A stretch of 61,298 bases of DNA from Prevotellaceae bacterium (GCA_031271465.1 JAISVR010000019.1:1-61298); one strand, 5' to 3'; positions 25,913 to 34,790 are shown, counted from the first letter of the stretch. The notes: generated by a model not told the origin, from the letters alone. Numbers and translations are program-made.

Positions 25913-26669
25913 TTTGTGTGGTAAACAAATCCATTTTTACTTCTTTTTTAAACTCTTCGTCGGCTTCGGGCGTCAATTCGTCTTCACCTCGACGATAGTA
26001 ATATATCACGCCATGGCGTTTACACTCCATCAACCGATGATAGGGCGGCAGATGGGCAAATTTGGCTTCTATTTCATTCCAAATTTCCTGAATAATAGCA
26101 TCACCCGCTTCGCGCATACTGGCTACAATTTCTAAATAGCGCGCAGTACTTTTTTGGTAAATTTTCTGATTCGTTTTATATTCCTTAAATATATCGTAAT
26201 GCACTTTTACATTGGCAATAGTGGGATTGTAAATGCGCGTTGTTCCTACTCGTGCACGCTCAGCTTCTCCTTCAATAATATTTTTTCCCCATTTGAGCAA
26301 AGCAGCTTCGGTGCTTAAATCGGGCACGGCGTAATTGTCGAGGTCGAGTTTGTAAAACGATTTGTGTTCTTTTTTTATTTCGTTGCGAATTACGCACAAA
26401 TTTAATACTTGAATAAAATGTGAAATATACAGCCGGGCATTTCGCACCACATCTTGATAGTTTTTGTTTGACGATACCTGCGTGTCTAACGCCTGTTTGT
26501 AGAGCGACAGTGTTTTTTCAAAATTATGCAAATACACTTTCGCTTCGTTGACCAATTTGTACGACAACACCATTTCTGCCGGTTTGCCGTTTATTTCATG
26601 CTGCGCAATAGCCTGTTGCAATGCTCTTGTGCGCGCTTTGTCGGTATTTGGTAGTCTTCTGTAAGGCAT
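25887..26669 (-). CDS. Conserved protein of unknown function
   Basis: A 260-residue soluble protein without a signal peptide that I cannot assign. It is largely helical and charged, starts MPYRRLPNTDKARTRALQQA and contains a long helical region with regularly spaced aromatic residues (about 50-110) and a segment KKEHKSFYKLDLDNYAVPDLS (about 115). It lies 20 bases after the prenyl synthase gene and overlaps the NlpC/P60 gene at its end, so the three are likely one transcript (prenyl synthase, this protein, hydrolase). Such context suggests an envelope role, but this is inference only. Confidence 0.55.
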   Translation of the reverse strand: MPYRRLPNTDKARTRALQQAIAQHEINGKPAEMVLSYKLVNEAKVYLHNFEKTLSLYKQALDTQVSSNKNYQDVVRNARLYISHFIQVLNLCVIRNEIKKEHKSFYKLDLDNYAVPDLSTEAALLKWGKNIIEGEAERARVGTTRIYNPTIANVKVHYDIFKEYKTNQKIYQKSTARYLEIVASMREAGDAIIQEIWNEIEAKFAHLPPYHRLMECKRHGVIYYYRRGEDELTPEADEEFKKEVKMDLFTTQNVSQTSHY

Positions 26670-26689
26670 ATTCTCTAATTTTTTCGGGA

Positions 26690-27667
26690 TTAAACTTCTC
26701 TATACGACAATTTTTCAGCTAAATCAAACAGGTTTCGTTTTCTTTCATTGGGTAAATCTACCTCCGCCAATTTTCGGATTGCCAATTGGAAATATTCATC
26801 CATCTTTGCCTCGCAGGCAGTTTTTGCATTTGTTTGGTTATACAGTTCGGTTACGGCTTTTATTTTTTTTTCGGGTTCTTTGCCTCCTTCGGGCGACAGC
26901 CAATATTCAAATTCCTTTTGTTGTGCCGGAGTAGCATTTTTCAGAGCCGTTATCAGTAAAAATGTTTTTTTGTTACAAAGAATGTCTCCGCCCGTTTGCT
27001 TACCGAAAGTTTCAGCGTTTCCGTATACATCGAGCAAATCGTCTTTGAGCTGAAACGCCAAACCGAGATTCACGCCGAAATTGTACAACCGCTTGGCATT
27101 TTCTTCGTCGGCGCCGCCAATCAACGCTCCAAGCCGCACAGCTGCACCAAGTAGAACTGCTGTTTTTAGGCGTATCATTTCCAAATATTCATTGATGGAA
27201 ACATCGGAACGCTGTTCAAAATCCATATCGTATTGCTGCCCCTCGCAAACTTCCAGCGCTGTGTGCGAAAAAAGTTCCAATCCAGCCGCTAACTTGTCGG
27301 GCAACAGTTCGGCTATGTATTGGTAGGCTTTTATCAGCATGGCATCGCCGGAAAGAATGGCGGTACTTTCATTCCATTTTACATGCACGGTGGGTTGCTT
27401 ACGACGCACGGGTGCTTTATCCATAATGTCGTCGTGCAACAAAGTAAAATTGTGAAAAATTTCTAAACCAATCGCCGGATTTATTGCCGGTTTAAGGTTT
27501 TCGGCGAACAAGTTGGCTGCCATTAGCACCAATACAGGACGCAATCTTTTACCTCCAAGTGCCAAAACATAGCCAATTGGCGCGTATAAACCGAGTGGTT
27601 CGACAGCCCAATTTATTTCGCTAAATTTTTGATTTACAATATCTTGTATCTCTTTTGTTGTATACAT
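26690..27667 (-). CDS. Polyprenyl diphosphate synthase family protein
   Basis: Trans-isoprenyl diphosphate synthase that condenses isopentenyl diphosphate with an allylic substrate. In the 325 residues both Asp-rich motifs are present: LLHDDIMDKAPVRR (first DDxxD, about 78) and FQLKDDLLDVYG (second, about 205), along with GGKRLRPVLVLMA (about 33) and the KTAVLLGAAVRLGA lysine-containing block (about 148). Length suits farnesyl, geranylgeranyl or longer-chain products; the residues before the first DDxxD, which set chain length, are FHNFTLL, so a long-chain product is not excluded. No symbol is given because product length is undecided. Confidence 0.88.
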   Translation of the reverse strand: MYTTKEIQDIVNQKFSEINWAVEPLGLYAPIGYVLALGGKRLRPVLVLMAANLFAENLKPAINPAIGLEIFHNFTLLHDDIMDKAPVRRKQPTVHVKWNESTAILSGDAMLIKAYQYIAELLPDKLAAGLELFSHTALEVCEGQQYDMDFEQRSDVSINEYLEMIRLKTAVLLGAAVRLGALIGGADEENAKRLYNFGVNLGLAFQLKDDLLDVYGNAETFGKQTGGDILCNKKTFLLITALKNATPAQQKEFEYWLSPEGGKEPEKKIKAVTELYNQTNAKTACEAKMDEYFQLAIRKLAEVDLPNERKRNLFDLAEKLSYREV

Positions 27668-27827
27668 AAAACAACACTCTTTTATAACTTGCTAAGTTAT
27701 AACAAAATATAATATCTTGACAAAAAACTTATCAACAATTAAAAATTTATTTTCTTTTTTGGAAAACTTTTCAGATTTTAAAATTTCGTTTATTGATAAA
27801 AAAAATATTTTTGAGGAAGGATATATT

Positions 27828-28823
27828 CTATTTGTTTCCCAAAATGGCAAACTCAATCACATCGGTCATCACTTTTTTAATATCTAATCCGGCGGCACGC
27901 ACTTGCTGGGGAATAAAACTCGTAGTAGTCATTCCCGGATTGGTATTTACTTCGAGTAGATTTATTTCATCGTTGTTGGTAATAATGTAGTCGATGCGTA
28001 CAATGCCTTTACATCCAAGCAATTGATAAATTTCGGAAGTTAGTTTTTGCACTTTCTTTGTTAGTTCGCTACTGATTCGGGCAGGCGTGATTTCTTCTAC
28101 TTGTCCGTTGTATTTAGCATCGAAATCGAAAAATTCGTTGACACTAACTACTTCTGTTATAGGAAAAACTACTTCTTTTGTATCTGTGCGATACATGCCG
28201 CAAGTAATTTCGGTGCCTTGCATAAAACGCTCAACGATTACCTGGTCGCCTTCGGAAAAAGCTTTTTCGATGGCAGGAAGCAATTCTTCTGCTGTTTTTA
28301 TTTTGCTTACCCCAAAGCTCGAGCCTCCTACATTCGGTTTTACGAAGCAAGGTAATTGCAAACGATTAATAATCTCGTCGGCATTTATTTTGTCTGCTTT
28401 GCGAAGCATTACCGAATCGGCTACGCGAATGCCAAAAGCGCGCAAATAATTGTTGCATACAAATTTATTAAATGTCAGTGCTGCCGAAAGTACATCGCAA
28501 CAAGTGTAAGGCATATTAATCAGGTCGAAATAGCCTTGCAGTTTTCCGTCTTCGCCCGGCATACCGTGAATAGTAATATAAGCGCAGTCAAATAAGAATT
28601 TTTCGCCGTTTATATCAAAGCTAAAGTCATTCTTGTCAATCGGAATCGATTGTTTACCTATGGGAGTATCCAGCTCTACGCGCCAATTATCTTGCTGAAT
28701 AATTACGGTATAAAGATTGTATTTTTCTTTATCGATAAAAGAAACCAGTCCTTGTGCGCTTTTAAGCGATACTACAACTTCGGATTGGTCGCCTCCGGCT
28801 ACGATTGCTATATTTTTTTTCAT
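27828..28823 (-). CDS. ddl: D-alanine--D-alanine ligase
   Basis: ATP-grasp enzyme that makes the D-Ala-D-Ala dipeptide of peptidoglycan. The 331 residues show the N-terminal HGMPGEDGKLQGYFDLINMPYTC (about 85; HGxxGEDGxxQG motif), the lysine/glycine loop PCFVKPNVGGSSFGVSK (about 152), the EITCGMY block and the metal-binding LLEVNTNPGMTTTSFIPQQ end (about 290). Length is normal. It follows rluD on the minus strand with a 24-base gap; PASTA protein, rluD and ddl form a recurring Bacteroidetes trio. The 160 bases upstream of the prenyl synthase gene (27668-27827) show nothing notable. Confidence 0.97.
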   Translation of the reverse strand: MKKNIAIVAGGDQSEVVVSLKSAQGLVSFIDKEKYNLYTVIIQQDNWRVELDTPIGKQSIPIDKNDFSFDINGEKFLFDCAYITIHGMPGEDGKLQGYFDLINMPYTCCDVLSAALTFNKFVCNNYLRAFGIRVADSVMLRKADKINADEIINRLQLPCFVKPNVGGSSFGVSKIKTAEELLPAIEKAFSEGDQVIVERFMQGTEITCGMYRTDTKEVVFPITEVVSVNEFFDFDAKYNGQVEEITPARISSELTKKVQKLTSEIYQLLGCKGIVRIDYIITNNDEINLLEVNTNPGMTTTSFIPQQVRAAGLDIKKVMTDVIEFAILGNK

Positions 28824-28847
28824 CTTGTGTTATGTTGTTTTAACGAT

Positions 28848-29912
28848 TTATACAATTTCTCTATTGTTTATATAGCCCCGCCATTTTTCAATCAGGGCTT
28901 GCATATCTTCGGGGATTTCAGAATCGAAATACATTTCTTCGCCGGTAAGCGGATGAACGAATCCAAGTGTTTTGGCGTGTAGTGCTTGCCGGGGACAAAC
29001 GGCGAAGCAATTTTGCACAAATGTTTTGTATTTGGCAAAGGTGGTTCCGCGTAAAACCTGATTGCCTCCGTAGCGCTCGTCGTTGAAAAGCGTATGTCCG
29101 ATATGCTTCATGTGTACGCGTATTTGGTGTGTGCGTCCCGTTTCCAACCGGCATTCTACGAGGGTTACATAACCCAGTCGTTCAATTACTTTATAATGTG
29201 TTACGGCATGTTTTCCGTGTTCGCTGTCGGGAGGAAAAACCGCCATCAGCATGCGGTCTTTCAAATCGCGACCGATGTTTCCTACAATTGTTCCTTCGTC
29301 GTTTTCCATACTTCCCCATACGAGGGCGATGTATTTCCTATGCGTTGTTTTATCGAAAAATTGTTTGCTGAGCTTGGTCTTTGCATATTCGGTTTTGGCA
29401 ATAACCAGTAAACCCGAAGTATCTTTATCTATCCGATGTACTAATCCGAGGCGGGGATCGCTTACATCAAACTTCGGATTGTCTTTTAAATACCAGGCTA
29501 AACCATTCAGAAGCGTTCCTTCGAAATTGCCAAATCCGGGATGTACTACCAAACCGGGTTGCTTGTTTACTACCATCAGCGCATCGTCTTCGTATACAAT
29601 ATTTAAAGGGATTTCTTGCGGGATTATTTCGAATTCATTGGGCGGATAAGCCATTTGTATGGAAATCACATCTGCCGGTTTTACACGATAGTTTGATTTT
29701 ACCGGCTTATCGTTTACCAAAATTGCATTGGCGGCTGCAGCTTCTTGTATCCGGTTGCGCGAAATATCGGGCATGATGTTGACCAAATATTTGTCGATGC
29801 GCAACATGGACTGTCCTTTGTCCACCACAAAACGATGATGCTCGAACAATTCGTTCGGGGATTCCGATTCGTCTAATTCGTCGGGTTCTTGTGTAAAATC
29901 CTTGTCTGTCAT
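28848..29912 (-). CDS. rluD: RluA/RluD family 23S rRNA pseudouridine synthase
   Basis: Converts uridines of 23S rRNA helix 69 (if RluD proper) to pseudouridine. The protein has about 354 residues with an acidic N-terminus (about 1-30), an S4 RNA-binding domain (about 35-95, LRIDKYLVNIMPDISRNRIQ) and the catalytic domain with GLVHRIDKDTSGLLVIAKT (about 175-193, catalytic Asp in RIDKDTSG). I chose ATG at 29912; it overlaps the stop of the PASTA gene as ATGA (29912-29909), implying translational coupling. An in-frame TTG at 29921 is less likely. The exact rRNA site is not provable from sequence alone. Confidence 0.92.
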   Translation of the reverse strand: MTDKDFTQEPDELDESESPNELFEHHRFVVDKGQSMLRIDKYLVNIMPDISRNRIQEAAAANAILVNDKPVKSNYRVKPADVISIQMAYPPNEFEIIPQEIPLNIVYEDDALMVVNKQPGLVVHPGFGNFEGTLLNGLAWYLKDNPKFDVSDPRLGLVHRIDKDTSGLLVIAKTEYAKTKLSKQFFDKTTHRKYIALVWGSMENDEGTIVGNIGRDLKDRMLMAVFPPDSEHGKHAVTHYKVIERLGYVTLVECRLETGRTHQIRVHMKHIGHTLFNDERYGGNQVLRGTTFAKYKTFVQNCFAVCPRQALHAKTLGFVHPLTGEEMYFDSEIPEDMQALIEKWRGYINNREIV

Positions 29913-30796
29913 TGAAACCAATTATCAATTTCGTTGTCTTGCCTTTTGTGTCTTTTTTGCAAGGAGTCTAATTCTAACGAATAGCTTTTTTCAGGAGTTT
30001 CGAGCAGGTTTTTATCTTTTGTAAGCCAAATGGTTACCGAATTTCCTATGCGTATCGGAGTGTCTGTTATCGGATTTTGCTTATATACGAAATGGGCTGC
30101 CGAATCGGCGGCGCTAAGCGGTTCGTCGTCGAACTGCGCAGTGCGAATATTCAACGAGTCGTTGCTTGCCAGCGCAAGTGCTTCTTCGTATTTCAAGCCG
30201 CGGAAACTGGGTGTGGGGATTTCGGAATTTTCCGAATTGTCGCGCCCAACAACGAGCACTACACCCGATTGTACCTGCATTTTCATTCCCGGACTGAGCT
30301 GTTTTCCTCCTGCTTTTACATTTTTCACCAAATCTTTGTATTCGGAAGGGATATATTCTACGCCCGTCACCCGAAAGCCCACCGCTTCGAGGGTTGCTTT
30401 AGCGTTGCGGTACGAGAGGTCGCGCACATCGGGCAACGATATCATGGGTTTGGAAATCGTATTTATCACCAAATAAATTGTTCTGTATGTTTTGATTTTT
30501 TCGTTTGCTACAGGTGTTTGTTCTACGACTACTCCCGGCTTGAGTTTGGGTTGATATACCGAATCTATCACTGCGTAGGTTAAATTCATATCTTCGAGTG
30601 CTTCAACGGCATCGGTAAGTGCTACGCCTTTGAGATTAGGCACAGCGATGCTTTCGCCATGATTGGTATAGAAGCGCAGCCATTGTAATACTGCCACCGC
30701 TATCACTATAAACACCGCCAGGGCAATGCAGAAATTCTTCAAAAATTGTTTGCTGAAAATAAATGCCAACAAGCTGCCCGATTTCTTTTTAGTCAT
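29909..30796 (-). CDS. Membrane-anchored PASTA domain protein
   Basis: A 295-residue protein with a short cytoplasmic start (MTKKKSGSLLAFIFSK), one membrane segment (about 18-38) and three PASTA domains in the periplasm (about 45-110, 115-185 and 190-260), recognisable from SIAVPNLKGVALTDAVEAL, MISLPDVRDLSYRNAKATL and the EIPTPSFRGLKYEEALALAS repeats. PASTA domains bind peptidoglycan fragments in other bacteria. There is no kinase or transpeptidase domain, which is the usual form in Bacteroidetes, where the gene precedes rluD and ddl. The C-terminal end is charged. Role is not known in detail. Confidence 0.88.
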   Translation of the reverse strand: MTKKKSGSLLAFIFSKQFLKNFCIALAVFIVIAVAVLQWLRFYTNHGESIAVPNLKGVALTDAVEALEDMNLTYAVIDSVYQPKLKPGVVVEQTPVANEKIKTYRTIYLVINTISKPMISLPDVRDLSYRNAKATLEAVGFRVTGVEYIPSEYKDLVKNVKAGGKQLSPGMKMQVQSGVVLVVGRDNSENSEIPTPSFRGLKYEEALALASNDSLNIRTAQFDDEPLSAADSAAHFVYKQNPITDTPIRIGNSVTIWLTKDKNLLETPEKSYSLELDSLQKRHKRQDNEIDNWFQ

Positions 30797-30819
30797 AATT
30801 CGCTGTTTTTTCTCGTCGG

Positions 30820-30827
30820 CAAAGATA
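30820..30827 (-). promoter_or_regulatory. -7 box of the PASTA-rluD-ddl operon
   Basis: TATCTTTG on the minus strand, 23 bases before the PASTA gene ATG, just downstream of the terminator hairpin at 30852-30888 that closes the MuiA operon. Confidence 0.5.
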
Positions 30828-30851
30828 GAGAAAATTTAGGAAACGAATAAA

Positions 30852-30888
30852 AAGGAACAAGATTTGATATGATACAATCTTGCTCCTT
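30852..30888 (-). terminator. Terminator of the MuiA-like genes
   Basis: Read on the minus strand, AAGGAGCAAGATT pairs with AATCTTGTTCCTT (13 pairs, one G-T) around a 11-base loop and is followed by TTTATT. It is about 85 bases after the stop codon of the MuiA/plug fusion gene. Confidence 0.8.
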
Positions 30889-30897
30889 GTTTACTTG

Positions 30898-30949
30898 TTG
30901 TCGTTCCTCCTCGTAATGACGCGTTCGTTATTGCGGGCTTGACGAATCC
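30898..30949. repeat. Two fused partial intergenic repeats
   Basis: A half-unit of the first family (TCGTTCCTCCTCGTAATGACG) is joined directly to a half-unit of the second family (TTATTGCGGGCTTGACGAATC). It lies between the terminator and the MuiA/plug stop codon. Confidence 0.65.
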
Positions 30950-30972
30950 TTTTTTACAAGCCTGAAAGTTTT

Positions 30973-32952
30973 CTATTCTACAATAACCCGTTTGTCTTTC
31001 GGATATTTTATTTGCACCGTGAAGGTTAGTTCCTTGCTGCCGCCTGCGGGAAGGTTTACCTGCCACTGCACCGCGCCTGTAGTTTCGTTTAGCTTGCCGC
31101 CATCGAGTTCGGTGGCTTTCACGGTTATATCGCTTTGACGGGTGAGCGGTATTTGGTCGAACACCTCTATTTCGACGGCTTCTTTCTTGTTGTTTTTCAA
31201 CGAAATGCGCCACGATACGGTTTGCTGCTGCTGCTTGCCGCCAAAGCCAACGGTTTCGGTAAAGTCTTTTACCTTTTCGCGTTTGACGGAAATACCCTGG
31301 TCGACACCGAAGGAGATACTGAGCGTGTCGGTAAAACTGTTCGGGCTGATGCTTGTTTTGCCGATAAAGGCATTTTCGAAATACAGGTTTGCTTCGCCTT
31401 GCTGCAATTCGAGTTCACTCCAATCGGTGATTAGCGCCTGCAAATATACTTTTTCCGACAGTTTGGGCAGCGCTTTGTAGCTAAACCGGCATGGTGCTTC
31501 GAGTGTGCGGAAAGGCACCTGCGCTATTTTGTTTTCCGATTTCAACGATTGCGGCTCTTCTACTTCGAACTGTACGGCAGGCGGCGCGGGTGGATTTTCG
31601 GGTGCAATGGCAATTGCTGCTACAGTATCGGAAACTTCTTTGTTTACTGTCGCTTTAGCAGCTTTCTTGTTTTTCGATTTTGTAGTAATGAGAATTACAC
31701 CATTTGCCCCTTGAGCTCCATAAACAGCCGTAGCTGAAGCGTCTTTCAACACATCGATATTCTCAATATCCGATGGTGGTATATCGTTAATGTTGCTCAC
31801 CGGGAAACCATCAACAATATACAATGGTTCGGCAGCTTGCACAAGAGAACTGCCTCCGCGCACGCGAACTCGAACCTCGGCATCGGGCGAACCTTCGCTT
31901 GCTACACTCACACCCGCCATTCGTCCTTGTAAGGCTTCGGCAGCAGAAGATACGGGAACATCTCGCAAATAGTCTCCATTTACAGAAGGAACTGTCGAAC
32001 TCAATTCTTCTTTGGAAACTCCCGAGCCATAGCCTGTAACAACAAGTTCGTCTGTGGGATACACATATCCAAGGGTAAGCGGGTAAAGCGTGGGCATATC
32101 TGCCGAAGTTTGAGTTTGCGCTGTGGATAGAGCAAGGGCAATGTTTGTCCAGTCGCTGCCCGTTTGCTGTCTGATGTCAGCCTTTTGCGTAATAACAAGA
32201 GCTTTGCCCGTGCCTTCAAACTTGATGTCGTAGCTTGGCGTCCACGAAGCGCGGCTTACCAGATACGAGAGTTCTATTTTGCCCTCCCGATTTTGGTCCT
32301 TAGCATTTACCAACACTAAAATCACTCCTTCGGGGTCTTTGGGGTTGTTGTTAAGCTGGTTTATCTGATTGTTGTATGCCGCAATGCTGTCGTTCAACTC
32401 GGCGTTTTGGCGGTTAAGCGTAAGGCGCGTGCGTTCAATATTGCTCATTGTTCCGGTAAAATAATCGGAAAACTCGCGGTATTTGACAGCTGTACCCGAC
32501 AACCGGCTCTGCGTTTGATTGGCTTTCAGGTATTTCTGTTTGTCGTCGGCAATGCGTATTTGTGTGGCAATATCTTCCTGCTGCCGCTTGAACGAGTCGA
32601 TTTTGTTTTGCAGCAAACGGGTTTGTTCGCCGATTTCCTTTTCGCTCAAGTAATTTTTCTCGAACGAAACATTAAGGATTGTCAATCCTTCGCCGGCAGA
32701 GGCACGAATGCTTTGTTCCTGCACAAAGGGCGACAGGTTGGTAAAGCGCAGCAATACCGACTTGCCGGCTGGCGTAAACTGCGCCTCGCCGAAGAGTTGC
32801 GCTTCCTGCGGATACATTATCGCACGGGTAAGCGTCAGGTCTAATTCCTGTTCGGTTTGCGCCGTGGCGGCAACGGACAGGAATGATAACAGGGATATCA
32901 GCCCCCCAACTCCCCAAAGGGGGGCTTTGGAATATCGTTTTGAATTTTTCAT
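30973..32952 (-). CDS. MuiA-like DUF4140/DUF4139 protein with an inserted TonB-receptor plug domain
   Basis: A 659-residue exported protein of the mucoidy inhibitor A (MuiA) type. It has a signal peptide (about 1-31) whose middle (SKAPLWGVGGLI) is encoded by a palindromic repeat, a DUF4140 domain (about 40-135), a coiled-coil part (about 105-200) and a DUF4139 beta domain split in two (about 215-290 and 440-655). Between the halves, at about 296-428, lies a SusC/RagA-type plug domain: VVTGYGSGVS, ALQGRMAGVSV, PLYIVDGFPVSNINDIPPSD, VLKDASATAVYGAQGANGVI. No TonB-dependent barrel follows. The neighbouring paralogue (33081-34682) has only a short linker at this place. The combination suggests envelope or outer-membrane interaction; function is unknown. 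Confidence 0.85.
   Translation of the reverse strand: MKNSKRYSKAPLWGVGGLISLLSFLSVAATAQTEQELDLTLTRAIMYPQEAQLFGEAQFTPAGKSVLLRFTNLSPFVQEQSIRASAGEGLTILNVSFEKNYLSEKEIGEQTRLLQNKIDSFKRQQEDIATQIRIADDKQKYLKANQTQSRLSGTAVKYREFSDYFTGTMSNIERTRLTLNRQNAELNDSIAAYNNQINQLNNNPKDPEGVILVLVNAKDQNREGKIELSYLVSRASWTPSYDIKFEGTGKALVITQKADIRQQTGSDWTNIALALSTAQTQTSADMPTLYPLTLGYVYPTDELVVTGYGSGVSKEELSSTVPSVNGDYLRDVPVSSAAEALQGRMAGVSVASEGSPDAEVRVRVRGGSSLVQAAEPLYIVDGFPVSNINDIPPSDIENIDVLKDASATAVYGAQGANGVILITTKSKNKKAAKATVNKEVSDTVAAIAIAPENPPAPPAVQFEVEEPQSLKSENKIAQVPFRTLEAPCRFSYKALPKLSEKVYLQALITDWSELELQQGEANLYFENAFIGKTSISPNSFTDTLSISFGVDQGISVKREKVKDFTETVGFGGKQQQQTVSWRISLKNNKKEAVEIEVFDQIPLTRQSDITVKATELDGGKLNETTGAVQWQVNLPAGGSKELTFTVQIKYPKDKRVIVE
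32897..32930. repeat. CCCC/GGGG palindromic repeat inside a signal-peptide coding region
   Basis: AGCCCCCC (32900-32907) pairs with GGGGGGCT (32919-32926) across a short spacer containing ACTCCCCAAA. It lies in the coding sequence for residues 9-20 of the MuiA/plug protein. Related units are in the next two entries. Confidence 0.75.
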
Positions 32953-32964
32953 ATTGTTTAGAAT

Positions 32965-33002
32965 TAGCCCTCCTAATCCCCCCGAAAGGGAATTTTAGGG
33001 AG
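32965..33002. repeat. CCCC/GGGG-type repeat between the two MuiA-like genes
   Basis: GCCCTCCTAATCCCCCC pairs imperfectly with GGGAATTTTAGGGAGC around a GAAA centre. It is the second of three related units around the start of the MuiA/plug gene. Confidence 0.6.
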
Positions 33003-33047
33003 CGTTTGTTTTTTACTCACTTAATTGTTTTTCACTGTTTTATTCCC

Positions 33048-33078
33048 AAGTCCCCCTTTTGGGGGGATTTAACGGGGC
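33048..33078. repeat. CCCC/GGGG-type repeat at the end of the second MuiA-like gene
   Basis: TCCCCC (33051-33056) pairs with GGGGGGA across TTTT, followed by TTTAACGGGGC. This third unit sits a few bases after the stop codon of the MuiA-like gene at 33081 on the minus strand and could help terminate transcription. Confidence 0.6.
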
Positions 33079-33080
33079 TT

Positions 33081-34682
33081 TTACTCTGTTACCAAGCGCA
33101 TATCTTTTGGATATTTCACGGTGTATTGCAACACAATTTCTTTCGATTCGCGCGGAGCGAGCGAAACAGTCCATTCCACTTCGCCGGTGGTTTTGTTGTG
33201 TGCGCCGCCTGATAGATTTACTACCGTTACCTCAAAATCATCGTTCTTCGAGATAGGGATTTGGTCGAGCACTTTCACTTTCACCGCTTCGTTCTTATTG
33301 TTTTTTAGTGTGATTTTCCAGCCGATGTTATCGGTCTTTTTGCTTCCGAGGGTTTTGCTCGAAGTAAATTCTTTTATCTTTTCGCGCTTTACCATAATGC
33401 CTTGGTCAACGCCGAAAGATACATCGAGTGTATCGTTAAACTGCTCGGTGTTGATATATGAAGTGCCGATAAAGGCATTTTCGAAATAAAGGTTCAGGTC
33501 GCCGTTCTGTATTCCGAGGTCGAACCAGTTAGTTATCCGCCCGATAAGATAAACTTTATCCGATAGTTTGGGAATGCTTTTGTACTCGTAGATACTTGGT
33601 ATTTCTGCCTCTTTGTAACGCAGCTGGTTGGGTTTATTGTCACTCTTCACCGTTTGTGTGCCTTCTATATTAAAGGTAAAACTTGTGCGCTGCTCGGCGG
33701 GTACTTGTGTTTGAGGTGCGTTGAAAGCAACGGTGCTTGCTGATGTTACCATGTTACGGGTTTCGCCCATCGAATTATCGGCACGGGCAACAATCTGTTT
33801 CGATTTTTCGCGTATTTGAAAATACTGAATATAATACGGTCTGAGGTCGGGAATATCAGCCGAAGTCTGTGTTTGCGCCGTAGAAAGGCTTAGCGGGATA
33901 TCCGTCCAGTCCAAACCCGTTTGTTGCTGCACGGTAGCCTTGTACGACAATTGCAGCGGCTTGCTGATGCTTTGGAAGCGAATATCGTAGCTCGGTGTCC
34001 ATGAAGCGTGCTGCACAATGTACGACAGCGTGAGCGTACCCTGTTTTGCCGCTTTGGCGTTGAGCGACACGGCAATCACACCCGAAGGCTCCGTTTGCCG
34101 GTTCGACAGTTGGTACATTTGCGAGCTGTAGGCATTGAGCGAGTCCTTGTATGTTTTCAAACTGCGCTGATGTAGCAGCAGTTGCTGGCGCGCGGCAGCC
34201 ATTTGACTCATATAGTACTCGCTCAACTGCTTGAAATCGGCAGGTAAGGGACTTGTTTTTCCATCAATCTTAACATCCTGGTTTGCCTGAAAATACGCCA
34301 TCTTCTCGTTCAATATCGCGATTTCCGTTTCCTCGTCTTCCACCTGCATTTTTACCTTTTTAATCTTCTCTTCAAGGGCTTTGCTTTGCTTGCTTTTTTG
34401 GGTAGTATTAAGATAGTCAAGTTCGTAGTTCACATTGCTTATCGCAAAACTGCCGTCGCTCTCTACGCGCACGCTTTCCTTTTTAATGTAGGGCGACAAG
34501 CCCGTGATTTTCAACTCTTGCTTACCCGCTGTAAGCTGAATTTTAGCCGTTCGATATTCCTGCGCTTCGTACGGGAACAGCACTACTTTGTCTAATTTCG
34601 ACTGATATTCTTTCGCTTCCTGCGAAAAAAGGTTTGCGCACGACACAAGGACTGCTGTAATGATTGTGATTTTCTTTTTCAT
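33081..34682 (-). CDS. MuiA-like DUF4140/DUF4139 protein without plug domain
   Basis: A 533-residue exported paralogue of the following gene. It has a signal peptide (about 1-20, LVSCANLFSQ), DUF4140 (about 25-120), a coiled-coil region (about 90-190, rich in Lys, Glu and Gln: KKVKMQVEDEETEIAILNEK) and an uninterrupted DUF4139 region (about 200-533), with the family stretches SYIVQHASWTPSYDIRF (about 223) and VTLSTAQTQTSAD-like LSLSTAQTQTSADIPDLRP (about 265). Where the paralogue has the plug domain, there is only a linker of about 50 residues. It is followed after 128 bases by the plug-carrying copy, so they are probably one operon. The molecular role is unknown. Confidence 0.85.
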   Translation of the reverse strand: MKKKITIITAVLVSCANLFSQEAKEYQSKLDKVVLFPYEAQEYRTAKIQLTAGKQELKITGLSPYIKKESVRVESDGSFAISNVNYELDYLNTTQKSKQSKALEEKIKKVKMQVEDEETEIAILNEKMAYFQANQDVKIDGKTSPLPADFKQLSEYYMSQMAAARQQLLLHQRSLKTYKDSLNAYSSQMYQLSNRQTEPSGVIAVSLNAKAAKQGTLTLSYIVQHASWTPSYDIRFQSISKPLQLSYKATVQQQTGLDWTDIPLSLSTAQTQTSADIPDLRPYYIQYFQIREKSKQIVARADNSMGETRNMVTSASTVAFNAPQTQVPAEQRTSFTFNIEGTQTVKSDNKPNQLRYKEAEIPSIYEYKSIPKLSDKVYLIGRITNWFDLGIQNGDLNLYFENAFIGTSYINTEQFNDTLDVSFGVDQGIMVKREKIKEFTSSKTLGSKKTDNIGWKITLKNNKNEAVKVKVLDQIPISKNDDFEVTVVNLSGGAHNKTTGEVEWTVSLAPRESKEIVLQYTVKYPKDMRLVTE

Positions 34683-34757
34683 GGTTTTTGAAATTTTTAT
34701 TTATGATTATGAATTTAATTTCTAATAAAAAATCGGACTTTTTCCCTGTTTAACTGT

Positions 34758-34790
34758 GTTCGTCATTGCGGGCTTGACCCGCAATCGCAC
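34758..34790. repeat. CATTGCGGGCTTGACCCGCAATCG repeat
   Basis: GTTCGTCATTGCGGG, a CTTGA centre and CCCGCAATCGC form a near-palindrome. It is in the 313-base gap (34683-34995) between the transposase and MuiA-like genes, which otherwise contains only the two repeats listed next and no gene. Confidence 0.75.
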
